Positions 8,366 to 17,009 of a stretch of DNA of 64,000 nucleotides are shown piece after piece. The position numbers and the translations under genes are program-made. The notes below the pieces were generated by a model. The model had not been told where the DNA came from. It did not search any database and saw only the letters and a list, made by a program, of their open reading frames with translations. The stretch spans positions 7,948,501-8,012,500 of the forward strand of contig NZ_JACHMB010000001.1 in the NCBI RefSeq assembly GCF_014204795.1, written 5' to 3'. Source of the stretch: Nonomuraea jabiensis (GTDB lineage: Bacteria; Actinomycetota; Actinomycetes; Streptosporangiales; Streptosporangiaceae). Within the stretch, counting starts at the first letter, position 1. Every line of letters begins with the position of its first letter.

Positions 8366-9772
8366 CTACGCCTTGACGGAGCAGGCCCCGGGCCGCGGCG
8401 GGACGACCGTGATCAGGTAGCGGTCGATCTGCCTCTCCACGCAGCTCGAACCGCCGCTGTACGCGGTGTGCCCGTCGGCGTCGTTGGTCAGCAGCACGCC
8501 CTTCGACAGCTGCGCCGCCAGCGCCTTGGCCAGGCCGTACGGCGTGGCCGGGTCGCGGGTCGTGCCCACCACCACGATCGGCGGCGAGCCCTGGGCCCGC
8601 ACCTTCTTGGCGAACCTGGTGCCCTTGACCGGCCAGTACGGGCAGCGCGACTCGGGGTGGTCGAGGCAGTTGATCGCCATGAGCGCCTCGTACCGGTTGT
8701 CGTAGGTGCCGTCGGCCCGCCGGCCGTTGTAGTCGTCGGCGAGCAGCAGCAGCTTCGTGCCGTCGCCCTTGAACGCGTCCGCCAGCGCGACCCGCAGCGT
8801 CGGCCAGTAGGCCACCGCGTAGAGGGCGTTCGTGACGCCGGTCCGCGCGACGGCCTCGCTGACCTGCCGGCCGTCGTAGGTGTTGCGCAGCGGCGCCCGG
8901 TCGGCCCGCTTGTAGAGCGCCGCCAGCCGCTTCCACGCCGCGCTGACGGAGTGCTGCTTGAACGGGCAGTCCTTGGCCTTGAAGCAGTCGCGCATGAACG
9001 ACTCGGTCGCCACCTGGAAGCCCTTGGCCTGCGACCGGGCGAACTCCACGCCGGTCTGGTCCGGGTTCTCGGCGCCGTCGAGCACCATGGCGCGGATCCT
9101 CGTGGGGAACAGGTCGGCGTACCTGGCGCCGAGGTAGGTGCCGTACGACCAGCCGAGGTACGTCAGCCGCCGCTCGCCCAGCGCGGCCCGCATCACGTCC
9201 ATGTCCCTGGCGGCCTCGCCGGTGCCGACGTGCGCGAGGAGCTGCTTGCCCGCGTTCTTCGCGCAGGCGCCGGCGAACGCCTTGGCCCACTGCTGGGCCT
9301 GCTTGACCTCGGTGCGGTTGTCGGGCGTCGGGTCGGCGGCGAAGAGCGCGTCGAGGCCCAGCGTGCCGAGGCAGCGCACGGGAGCCGAGGCGCCCACGCC
9401 GCGCGGGTCGAAGCTGACCACGTCGAACCGCTGCCTGAGGGAAGGGGACACAACGGCCTTGGCGGCCTTCAACGAATCGACGCCGGAGATGCCGGGGCCG
9501 CCGAAGTTGAGCACGATCGACCCGATTCTCTTTCCGGTGGCGCGCAACCGGACCAGGCTGATCCTGATCTGCCTGCCGCCGGGCTTCGAATAGTCGAGCG
9601 GGACGCGCAATTTCCCGCATTCATATCCGTTGCCGCAGGAGGACCAGGCCACCCGCTGACCGTAATAAGCGTCGAGCCCGCCGGGCCCGGTCGCCCGCGC
9701 CGGCCCGGCGAGGCCGGCGGCGGCGATCAAGCCTGCGATGGCGGGCGAAATGATGGTGATTAGACGTCGCAT
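8366..9772 (-). CDS. Secreted alpha/beta hydrolase, tripeptidyl aminopeptidase (TAP/SlpD) type
   Basis: The gene encodes a 468-residue exported serine peptidase of the alpha/beta-hydrolase fold, of the kind that removes N-terminal tripeptides from secreted proteins and peptides in Streptomyces. Residues 1-27 form a signal peptide ending PARA. The oxyanion-hole loop GGPGISG is at 91-97, the nucleophile is Ser209 in GWSYG, Asp407 follows TTR, and His435 lies in DADGHTAY. The C-terminal cap with a Cys pair matches the family. The second ATG is chosen since it directly precedes the signal peptide; the longer frame adds 26 residues with no export signal. No clear ribosome binding site precedes it. 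It is monocistronic and followed by a strong hairpin. Confidence 0.88.
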   Translation of the reverse strand: MRRLITIISPAIAGLIAAAGLAGPARATGPGGLDAYYGQRVAWSSCGNGYECGKLRVPLDYSKPGGRQIRISLVRLRATGKRIGSIVLNFGGPGISGVDSLKAAKAVVSPSLRQRFDVVSFDPRGVGASAPVRCLGTLGLDALFAADPTPDNRTEVKQAQQWAKAFAGACAKNAGKQLLAHVGTGEAARDMDVMRAALGERRLTYLGWSYGTYLGARYADLFPTRIRAMVLDGAENPDQTGVEFARSQAKGFQVATESFMRDCFKAKDCPFKQHSVSAAWKRLAALYKRADRAPLRNTYDGRQVSEAVARTGVTNALYAVAYWPTLRVALADAFKGDGTKLLLLADDYNGRRADGTYDNRYEALMAINCLDHPESRCPYWPVKGTRFAKKVRAQGSPPIVVVGTTRDPATPYGLAKALAAQLSKGVLLTNDADGHTAYSGGSSCVERQIDRYLITVVPPRPGACSVKA

Positions 9773-10078
9773 GAATAAAACGTGAATGTGAAAGCTTGCG
9801 ACGTCCTTTAAGAGCGCTGGAATAGATCGTCTGCAAGTGCGGCGTCCCACCCCATGCGCCGCCCTTCACAAGGTAATCGCATGGTAGCGCTCGGCCGCGG
9901 AAACGCGCCGATCCCGCGCCAGGCGGGGGGACATGTCATGCCGAACTCCGCCATTCCGGCGCCCGTTCCCCTGCGAGCGCCGTCCCCTCGGTGATCTGCG
10001 CGCAAACCGGGGCCGGGCCGTGGGGGCTTCCCGCTACGGTTGCGCGCGTGGGAATCGTGCGGCGAGGGGAGCGGGGCG
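9773..10078. other. Divergent intergenic region between peptidase and jetA
   Basis: This stretch has no credible gene. The left part (to about 9900) is less GC-rich and should hold the peptidase promoter. Near the right end TACGGT (10034-10039) could be a -10 element for the jet operon, about 40 bases before its start, without a good -35. No tRNA-like fold, attachment site or direct repeat was recognised. Confidence 0.4.
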
Positions 10079-11686
10079 ATGGCTGAGCCGCCACGGGTGC
10101 CGCCGGAGATGTTCCGGTTCGCCACCACCGACCGGGCAGACCTGAACACCGCGGTCCTCTACGCCTTCGGCGAGGCCGGCGAGCGGCTGGAGACGGCGCT
10201 CACCGTGGAGGCGGTGCGGGAGCGGCTACGGGCGGTGGGCTGGTACGCGCCGGTCGGCGAGCAGGAGCTGACCGCGACGCTCAGGCAGCTCGCCGGGTGG
10301 GGGCTGCTCGACGTCATCTTCAACCACGCCGGGAACTTCGCCACCGCCGAGGAGTACGAGCGCAAGAACCTGCAGTATTCGCTCACCAAGCGCGGCGAGG
10401 CCGCCTTCGCCGGCGCGCGGCACGCGATGGCGACGCTGGCCTCTTCCGGAGCGCTCCAGACCGCGGTGCTCGACGCCATCGCCGACCGGCTGCGGGAGCT
10501 GGAGTCGCTGCTGCGCGACCCGGATCCCGGCCGCAACCGGCGGATCTTCGCCGGCCTGCGGGAGCTCGAAGGCCACCTCGACGGGCTGCGCGACAACACC
10601 AGGCGCTTCAACGGCGAGCTGCAGCGGCTGCTGCGCGTCGAGGGGGCCGACCTCGCCACGTTCCACGAGGTCAAGGGCGCCACCGTGGCCTACCTGCAGG
10701 AGTTCGTGAGCAACCTGGAACAGCGCGGCGACACCGTCGCCGCCGCCCTGCGCGCGGTGGCCGGGCACGGGGTCGCCGTGCTGCACGCGCGGGCCCTCGA
10801 CGGGGCCGACCTGCCGGACGTGCCGGGCACGGACCACGTCACGCCGTGGCTGGCGGCGCGGGCGGCCAGGTGGGAGGACCTGTGCCGGTGGTTCGCGCCC
10901 GAGGGCGACTCGGAGGACGGGCCGGACGAGGGGGGAGTGCCCCGGATCCGCCGGCTGCATGACGTGGCGCGGCGGGCCATCGTGTCGCTGCTGCAGGTGC
11001 TCGATCGGATCACCGACTCCCGCCGCCGCTCCTCCAGCGCCGCCGCCGACTTCCGCACGCTGGCCCGCTGGTTCGCGGGCGCCCCGAGCGAGGACGACGC
11101 CCACCGGCTGTGGGACGCGGCCTTCGGGCTGGGCCCCGCCCGGCACGCGCACCTCGGGCACGCGGACGCGGAGCTGATCCCGGCCGGGGTGCCGTGGCGG
11201 GAGGCCGAGCCCGTGGAGGTGTCTGCGCTGCTGCGCTCGCGCGGGCGCACCGAGCGGATGGGCCGCACGGGCAAGGTGCGCGACGTCGCCGCGCTGCGGG
11301 CCGAGCGCCGGGAGCGGGCCGGCAAGGAGCGGGCCGAGCTGGAGGCCGCCTGGTCGGCGCTGGCCACCACCGGGGCGACCCGGCTGTCGCAGCTGGGGGA
11401 GCTCGACCACGACACGTTCGGGCGCCTGCTCGACCTGCTCGGCAGGGCCCTGGCCGAGCGGCCCGACTCGACCGGGTTCCGGCGGGCCGTGACCTCGGAC
11501 GGGCGGGTGGAGATCGTGCTGCGGGCCCCGGAGGACGGCGCGGTGGCGGTGCTGCGCACGCCGGAGGGCTGGTTCCGCGGCCCCGACTACCTCATCGACG
11601 TGCGCTCGCTGGGGCTCTCCCGGGCCTGTCCCGACGGCGGCGCGGCAGACTCCGCCGCCTGCCGCGAACGGGCGGCGGGCGCATGA
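10079..11686 (+). CDS. jetA: TIGR02677/DUF2397 family protein, JetA-like subunit of a Wadjet-type SMC system
   Basis: This 535-residue protein belongs to TIGR02677 (DUF2397), the first gene of the four-gene Wadjet set built around an SMC-like ATPase that recognises and removes plasmid DNA. By analogy with structurally known Wadjet, JetA is the kleisin bridging the ATPase heads. Seen are the N-terminal winged-helix-like part (MFRFATTDRADLNTAVLYAFGE, residues about 10-31), a long helical middle (about 120-330), and a C-terminal region with RTERMGRTGKVRDVAALRAERRER. The ATG is chosen because GAGGGGAGCGGGG lies immediately before it; an upstream start 13 codons earlier lacks one. Its stop overlaps the next gene (ATGA). 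The numbering as type II is from my recollection of the DUF2397/2398/2399 assignment. Confidence 0.85.
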   Translation: MAEPPRVPPEMFRFATTDRADLNTAVLYAFGEAGERLETALTVEAVRERLRAVGWYAPVGEQELTATLRQLAGWGLLDVIFNHAGNFATAEEYERKNLQYSLTKRGEAAFAGARHAMATLASSGALQTAVLDAIADRLRELESLLRDPDPGRNRRIFAGLRELEGHLDGLRDNTRRFNGELQRLLRVEGADLATFHEVKGATVAYLQEFVSNLEQRGDTVAAALRAVAGHGVAVLHARALDGADLPDVPGTDHVTPWLAARAARWEDLCRWFAPEGDSEDGPDEGGVPRIRRLHDVARRAIVSLLQVLDRITDSRRRSSSAAADFRTLARWFAGAPSEDDAHRLWDAAFGLGPARHAHLGHADAELIPAGVPWREAEPVEVSALLRSRGRTERMGRTGKVRDVAALRAERRERAGKERAELEAAWSALATTGATRLSQLGELDHDTFGRLLDLLGRALAERPDSTGFRRAVTSDGRVEIVLRAPEDGAVAVLRTPEGWFRGPDYLIDVRSLGLSRACPDGGAADSAACRERAAGA

Positions 11687-12891
11687 GCAGCCTGGCCAAC
11701 CAGCTCGTCAGGGCCGAGAAGGAGGAGATCGCGCGGGCGATCAGGACCCTGCTCGGCCGGCCGCTCGTGTCCCTGCACGACGACCCCGCCGCCTTCGACC
11801 TGATCAGGAAGCGGCGGCAGCCGCTGATCCAGTGGTTCGACTACTTCTGCGGCTGGCGGCTGGTCGTGGAGCCGCGCCAGGGGTACGCCCGCCTCGTCAA
11901 GGTCAGATCCGAGGCGAGCGCCACCCGGCCCGCCCGGCGCCGCCGCACCACCAGGGCCCCGTTCGACCGCCGCCGCTACACGCTGCTCTGCCTCTGCGCC
12001 GCCGAGCTGCTCACCTCGCCGGTCACCACGATCGGCATGCTCGCCCAGCGCGTGGTCCAGGCCGCCGCCGTGGAGGCGGGGGTGCCCGCGTTCGACCCGG
12101 TCAGGAGCGAGGAACGGGCCGCGTTCGTGGACGCGCTCAAACAGCTGGAGCACTACGGCGCGATCACCGCCATGGACGGCGCGACCGACTCCTACCTCGA
12201 CGACGAGGACGCCAAGGTGCTCTACCGCGTCGACACCACCCGCGTGATCAGGCTCCTGGCCGCCCCGGTGCCCCCGTCCCGCATCGCCGCCGAGGGCGAC
12301 GTCCCGATGGACCGGGTGCTCGGCACGCTCACCGCCGAGCCCCGTTACGGCGGCGACGAGCCGACCGAGACCCAGCGCAACCTGTGGGCCAGGCACTCCC
12401 TCATCCGCCGCCTCCTCGACGAGCCCGTCGTCTACCACGACGAGCTGACCCCCGAGCAGTCGGCCTACGCCGCCTCGCTCGCCGGCCGCCGGATCATCCG
12501 CCGCGCCGCGGAGGAGGCGGGGTTCGTGCTGGAGGAACGGGCCGAGGGCTTCCTGCTCATCGACGCCGACGCCACCGCCACGGACACCAGGTTCCCCGAC
12601 GACGGCAGCCACGCCAAGGTGGCCGCCCTGCTCATGCTCGACCTGCTCGTCTCCTCCGGTCCCGTCCGGGCCGCCCGGGTCGACGCCGAGGCCGCGGAGC
12701 TGCTGCGCCGCTTCCCGCAGTGGGCCAAGGCGTACCAGTCCGACGGCGGCGGGCCGCGGCTGGCCGCCGACGCGCTGGAGGTGCTCGAACTGTTCGGGCT
12801 GGCCCGCCGTACGGGTGACCGGGTCGCCGCCCTGCCTGCCGCCGCTCGCTACCGGGTCGACCGCGGCACGGCCGTCCAGGAGGATTCATGA
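11683..12891 (+). CDS. jetB: TIGR02678/DUF2398 family protein, JetB-like subunit of a Wadjet-type SMC system
   Basis: This 402-residue protein belongs to TIGR02678 (DUF2398), the second member of the Wadjet-like set and probably the KITE-type winged-helix accessory subunit that binds the kleisin. Recognisable blocks are the N-terminal NQLVRAEKEEIARAIRTLL, DPAAFDLIRKRRQPLIQWFDYFCGW (about residues 33-57), YTLLCLCAAELLTSP, and DDEDAKVLYRVDTT in the middle. There are no membrane segments or catalytic motifs. It overlaps jetA by four bases upstream and jetC by four bases downstream, so all three should be made from one message in fixed proportion. Confidence 0.86.
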   Translation: MSSLANQLVRAEKEEIARAIRTLLGRPLVSLHDDPAAFDLIRKRRQPLIQWFDYFCGWRLVVEPRQGYARLVKVRSEASATRPARRRRTTRAPFDRRRYTLLCLCAAELLTSPVTTIGMLAQRVVQAAAVEAGVPAFDPVRSEERAAFVDALKQLEHYGAITAMDGATDSYLDDEDAKVLYRVDTTRVIRLLAAPVPPSRIAAEGDVPMDRVLGTLTAEPRYGGDEPTETQRNLWARHSLIRRLLDEPVVYHDELTPEQSAYAASLAGRRIIRRAAEEAGFVLEERAEGFLLIDADATATDTRFPDDGSHAKVAALLMLDLLVSSGPVRAARVDAEAAELLRRFPQWAKAYQSDGGGPRLAADALEVLELFGLARRTGDRVAALPAAARYRVDRGTAVQEDS

Positions 12892-15800
12892 CAGTCACGG
12901 AGATCACCGCCCCCCTTACCGCCGGCACGCGTGCCGCGCAGGGCATGGACGCCCGCTGGGTGCCCGTACGCGCGGGGATCATGAACGTGTGGCGCTACTA
13001 CGACGAGGTGTTCGAGTTCCACCGGGGCAGGCTGCTGCTGCGCGGGCCCAACGGCAGCGGCAAGTCCAAGGTGCTGGAGCTGCTGCTCCCGTACGTGCTC
13101 GACGCCAGCCTCAAGCCGAGCAGGCTGTCCACGTTCGGCGGCACCGAGCGCACCATGCACTGGAACCTCATGGGCGACGGCGCCACCGGCACCACCCGGG
13201 TCGGCTACGTGTGGCTGGAGTTCCGGCACGCCGACGGGCGCTGGTTCACGTGCGGCGCCCGGCTCCAGGCCACCGTCCACACCAAGAACGTCACCGCCGC
13301 GTACTTCACGACCGAGGCCCGCGTCGACGCCCCCGACGGCATCCGGCTCACCGGCGAGGGCGGCCAGCCCCTGACCAAGGCCCAGCTCGCCGAGGAGCTC
13401 GGCACGTCGGGCAAGGTCCACGAGTCCGCCGACGCCTACCGCGCCGTCGTGCGCCAGACGCTCTACCGGGCGCTCAACGAGCAGCGCTACGACTCGCTCC
13501 TCACCGCCCTGCGCCAGCTGCGCACCCCCAAGCTCTCCGAACGCCTCGACCCGGGTCTGCTGTCCGACCTGCTGTCGAGCGCCCTGCCGCCGCTCGGCGA
13601 GGGGGAGATCCACGAGATCGCCGAGGGGTTCGAGCGGCTCGACCGGCAGCGCGAGGAGCTGCGCCTGCTCGACCGCGACGTGGAGGAGGCCGACCGGCTG
13701 GCCGGCCGCCAGCGCGGCTACGCGCAGCGCGTCCTGCGCGCCGCCGCGGCGGCGGTGACGTCCGCGGGCCACACCCTCGACTCGCTGGCGGCCGAGGTCA
13801 GGGCCAAGCGCGAGGCGCTCAAGGAGGCCGAGGGCGAGCTGAACGCCACGACCGTGCGGCTGGGGGAGGAGGAGGCGCAGGAGCTGGCGCTGGCGGCGCA
13901 GATCGAGGGGCTCAAGGAGAGCGAGGCGTATCGGGCGGGCTCGGAGCTGCACCGGCTCCGCATGGAGGCGCAGGCCGCCCACGAGACCGCCGCCCTGCTC
14001 CGCGACCAGGCGGGGGCGGCGGCCCGCTCGGCCGCCGCCAGGCAGGAGCTGTCGGTGCTGGCCGAGGCAGCCGCCCGCACCGCCGCCGCGCTGTCGGAAC
14101 GTTCCAGGACGGAGGCCCGCCACGCGGCCGAACGCGCCGGGCTGCTGGCCGCCCACGAGGAGTCCGAGCGGGCCGGATCCGAGCGGGCCGGATCCGAGCG
14201 GGCCGGATTCGACAGGGCCGGATCCGGACAGGAGCCGGACGAGGGCGACCAGGGCGTCCGCGCCGCCGACGGCGCGGGTGCCGTGCACCGGGCGCGGGAG
14301 CTGCTGCGGGCCGCCGTCACCAGCCGCGCCGCCCAGATCCGCGAGGTACGCGCCGGAGCCGTCGAGCACCAGGAGGCCATCAACCGCCGCACCGCGGCCG
14401 AGCAGGACCGCGACCGCGCCCGCGACGACCTCGCCGCCGCCCAGGCCGCCCACGACGAGGCCGAGCGCCTGCGCGACGAGCGGGCCGCCAACCTCGCCGC
14501 CGCCCTGTCCGAATGGGCGGCCGGCTGCGCGCAGCTCAAACTCGACGCGGACGACCTGGCGGGCCTGGCGGAGCGGTTCGAGCAGGCCGACGAGCTGGTG
14601 GGCGCCGCCCGTACGACGGCGGCCGTCAAGCTGGCCGCTCGCGAGCAGCACCTGACCGGCCTGCGCGACAAGCTGCTGGCCGAGCGCGGCGAGCTGACCC
14701 GCGAACGCGAACGCCTCAACGACCGGGCCGTCCTCGACCCGCCCGCCACGCACGCTCGCGACATGGCCGCCAGGCAGGGACGCCCGGGGGCCCCGCTGTG
14801 GCGGGCGGTGGCGTTCAGGCCGGGCCTCGACCCGGTCGCCCAGGCGGGCGTGGAGGCGGCGCTGGAGGCCGCGGGCCTGCTGGACCTGTGGCTGCGCCCG
14901 GACGGCGGGTTCGACGCGGGCGAGCACGACGCGTTCGCCGTGGCCGCGCTGGCCAGGCCCGCGCCCGGCTACAGCCTGGCCCACGTGCTGCTCACGGAGG
15001 CGGACTCCCCGGTCAAGGCCGACACCGTGCTGGCGGGCATCGCGTTCGCGCCCAGCGCGATCGGCGTCGACCACCCCGCGGTCGTCGGCGCCGACGGCAC
15101 CTGGCGGCTCGGACCCGCCGCGGGCCGCTGGGTCAAGCCCGAACCTTCCTACATCGGCGCCACCGCCCGCGAGCGCGCCAGGCGCCGCCGCGTCGCCGAG
15201 CTGGACGACCGGCTCGGCGAGCTCGCGGGCACGGTCGCCGAGTGCGACCACCTGCTCGCCGTGGTCGACGCCGACCGCGACACGCTGGCCGCCGAGCTGC
15301 GGCGCCGGCCCGACCGGCGGCCGTACGCGGAGGCGCTCGACGCGCTCGACGGGGCGGTGAAGAAGGTCGCGCTGCTGGAGGACCAGCACCGGGCCTACGA
15401 GCAGCGCCTGCACGACCGGGAGAAGGAGGTCGGCAGGACGCTGCGGCGCCTCACCGAGCTGGCGGCCGGCCACGCCCTGCCCACCGCGCCGGCCGCGCTC
15501 GACAACCTCGAAGAGGCCCTGCGCACCGCCGAGACGACCGGCACCGCCTGGCACGACCGGCGCGCCGACGCCCGCGCCGCCGCGGAGCGCGCCCAGCACG
15601 CCGCCGAGACCGCCGCCGAGTACCAGGACCTCGCCGTCAGGGCCGTCGAACGCGCCGAGGACGCCGCGGCGGGCGCCGTCACGCTGGCGGAGAAGCTCGC
15701 GGCCGTCGAGTCCACGGTCGGCGCCGAGCACCTGCGCGTGCTGGACCGGCTCCAGGAGACGCAGGCCGCCTACCTGACCTGCCGCCGCCTCATCCGCTCG

Positions 15801-17009
15801 GTCAACGACGACCTGGCCCGGCTGCACGCCCGGCTCGGCGAGCTCAGGGGCGAGCTGGGCACCGCCGAGGACAAGCACGCCGAGGCGGGGCGGGTGCGGG
15901 ACGAGGTGTCCGAACGCTTCCGCGCCCTGGCGGCCGGGCATCTGGCGGCGGACGCGGGGGTGACGGTCGAGCTGGCGCGCGACGCCGGGGCGCGGGCCGT
16001 GCTGGCCTCGGCCAGGTCCGTCGCCGAGCAGCTCGCGGCGGTGCCGTACGAGCAGAAGAACGTCAAGGAGGCGGAGGCGCGGCTGCTGGACGCCTTCCAC
16101 CACGCCAGGGAGGTCCTCGCCGACCGGGCGGACCTGGAGCTGACGCCCGACGAGGACGTCCAGCTGCTGACCGCCACCGTCGCCGGCGTCCGGTCGGGGG
16201 TCGCCGCCCTCAGCGAGGCGCTGCGCGAGGAGCGCGACGAGCGGCGCTCGGACATCACGGAGGCGGAGCGGGACCTGTTCGACCGGACGCTGGCCGGTGA
16301 CACGCGACGGCACCTCGCCGACCGCATCAGGCAGGCGACCGCGCTGGTGGAGAGCATGAACCAGCGCCTCGAACGCGTCCGCACCGCCTCCCGGGTGGCC
16401 GTCCGCCTGGTCTGGCAGGTCGATCCCACGCAGCCGCCCGGCACCCGGGCCGCCCGCGACCTGCTGCTGCGCGACCCGGCCGGGCTGGACGAGGCCGACA
16501 GGGAGGCCCTGTACGTCTTCTTCAGGGACCGGGTGGAGGAGGCCCGGGCCGACAACTCGTCGGCGAGCTGGGAGGACCAGCTCATGAAGGTGCTCGACTA
16601 CACGGCCTGGCACCGGTTCGTGGTCAGGCTGGACCGCGGCGACGGGCAGGGCTGGCAGGACCTCACCAGGAAGCTGCACGGGGCGCTGTCCGGCGGGGAG
16701 AAGGCGATCGCGCTGCACCTGCCGCTGTTCGCCGCGGTGGCCGCGCACTACCAGAGCGACCCGGGCTGTCCCCGGTTCATCCTGCTGGACGAGGTGTTCG
16801 TGGGGGTGGACCGGACGAACCGGGGGCAGGTGTTCGACCTGCTGGTGAACCTGGGGCTGGACCTGGTGCTCACGTCCGACCACGAGTGGTGCGAATACCG
16901 CGAGCTCGACGGGATCGCCGTCCACCAGCTCATCACCGGCGACGGGGACGACGCGGTGACGACCGCCCGCTTCGTCTGGAACGGCTACCGTACGGTCCCG
17001 ACGGACTGA
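12888..17009 (+). CDS. jetC: TIGR02680 family SMC/MukB-like ATPase, JetC-like motor of a Wadjet-type system
   Basis: This is the 1,373-residue SMC-like motor ATPase of the system. The Walker A GPNGSGKS is at residues 53-60. Two long coiled-coil arms rich in Glu, Arg and Ala (about 230-580 and 740-1,150) flank a hinge-like globular part, LWRAVAFRPGLDPVAQAGVEAALEA (about 640-665). The ABC signature LSGGEKA is at about 1,266 and the Walker B RFILLDEVFVGVD at about 1,296-1,308. In characterised Wadjet, the JetC motor extrudes DNA loops and hands circular plasmid to the JetD nuclease. A run of four five-residue repeats lies in the first arm. The ATG follows AGGAGG and overlaps jetB. The stop touches the stop of a convergent kinase gene with no intervening base, leaving no room for jetD. 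Confidence 0.9.
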   Translation: MTVTEITAPLTAGTRAAQGMDARWVPVRAGIMNVWRYYDEVFEFHRGRLLLRGPNGSGKSKVLELLLPYVLDASLKPSRLSTFGGTERTMHWNLMGDGATGTTRVGYVWLEFRHADGRWFTCGARLQATVHTKNVTAAYFTTEARVDAPDGIRLTGEGGQPLTKAQLAEELGTSGKVHESADAYRAVVRQTLYRALNEQRYDSLLTALRQLRTPKLSERLDPGLLSDLLSSALPPLGEGEIHEIAEGFERLDRQREELRLLDRDVEEADRLAGRQRGYAQRVLRAAAAAVTSAGHTLDSLAAEVRAKREALKEAEGELNATTVRLGEEEAQELALAAQIEGLKESEAYRAGSELHRLRMEAQAAHETAALLRDQAGAAARSAAARQELSVLAEAAARTAAALSERSRTEARHAAERAGLLAAHEESERAGSERAGSERAGFDRAGSGQEPDEGDQGVRAADGAGAVHRARELLRAAVTSRAAQIREVRAGAVEHQEAINRRTAAEQDRDRARDDLAAAQAAHDEAERLRDERAANLAAALSEWAAGCAQLKLDADDLAGLAERFEQADELVGAARTTAAVKLAAREQHLTGLRDKLLAERGELTRERERLNDRAVLDPPATHARDMAARQGRPGAPLWRAVAFRPGLDPVAQAGVEAALEAAGLLDLWLRPDGGFDAGEHDAFAVAALARPAPGYSLAHVLLTEADSPVKADTVLAGIAFAPSAIGVDHPAVVGADGTWRLGPAAGRWVKPEPSYIGATARERARRRRVAELDDRLGELAGTVAECDHLLAVVDADRDTLAAELRRRPDRRPYAEALDALDGAVKKVALLEDQHRAYEQRLHDREKEVGRTLRRLTELAAGHALPTAPAALDNLEEALRTAETTGTAWHDRRADARAAAERAQHAAETAAEYQDLAVRAVERAEDAAAGAVTLAEKLAAVESTVGAEHLRVLDRLQETQAAYLTCRRLIRSVNDDLARLHARLGELRGELGTAEDKHAEAGRVRDEVSERFRALAAGHLAADAGVTVELARDAGARAVLASARSVAEQLAAVPYEQKNVKEAEARLLDAFHHAREVLADRADLELTPDEDVQLLTATVAGVRSGVAALSEALREERDERRSDITEAERDLFDRTLAGDTRRHLADRIRQATALVESMNQRLERVRTASRVAVRLVWQVDPTQPPGTRAARDLLLRDPAGLDEADREALYVFFRDRVEEARADNSSASWEDQLMKVLDYTAWHRFVVRLDRGDGQGWQDLTRKLHGALSGGEKAIALHLPLFAAVAAHYQSDPGCPRFILLDEVFVGVDRTNRGQVFDLLVNLGLDLVLTSDHEWCEYRELDGIAVHQLITGDGDDAVTTARFVWNGYRTVPTD
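14166..14225 (+). repeat. Four tandem 15-bp repeats inside jetC
   Basis: The unit GAGCGGGCCGGATCC occurs twice exactly and twice with one or two changes, coding for the pentapeptide SERAG/DRAG at residues 427-446 of the SMC-like ATPase. It is in frame, sits in the first coiled-coil arm just before an acidic GQEPDEGDQ loop, and is likely to expand or contract by slippage. Confidence 0.9.

Noticed and set aside
5602..8376. A 924-codon open frame on the plus strand opposite mrpA
   Set aside because: The translation is repetitive Gln/Arg/His-rich sequence typical of antisense frames in GC-rich DNA; mrpA on the other strand is certain.
12849..16925. A 1,358-codon open frame antisense to jetC
   Set aside because: It mirrors the jetC codons in a very GC-rich gene. 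It is His/Arg/Gly-rich low-complexity sequence with no domain, while jetC shows Walker and signature motifs.
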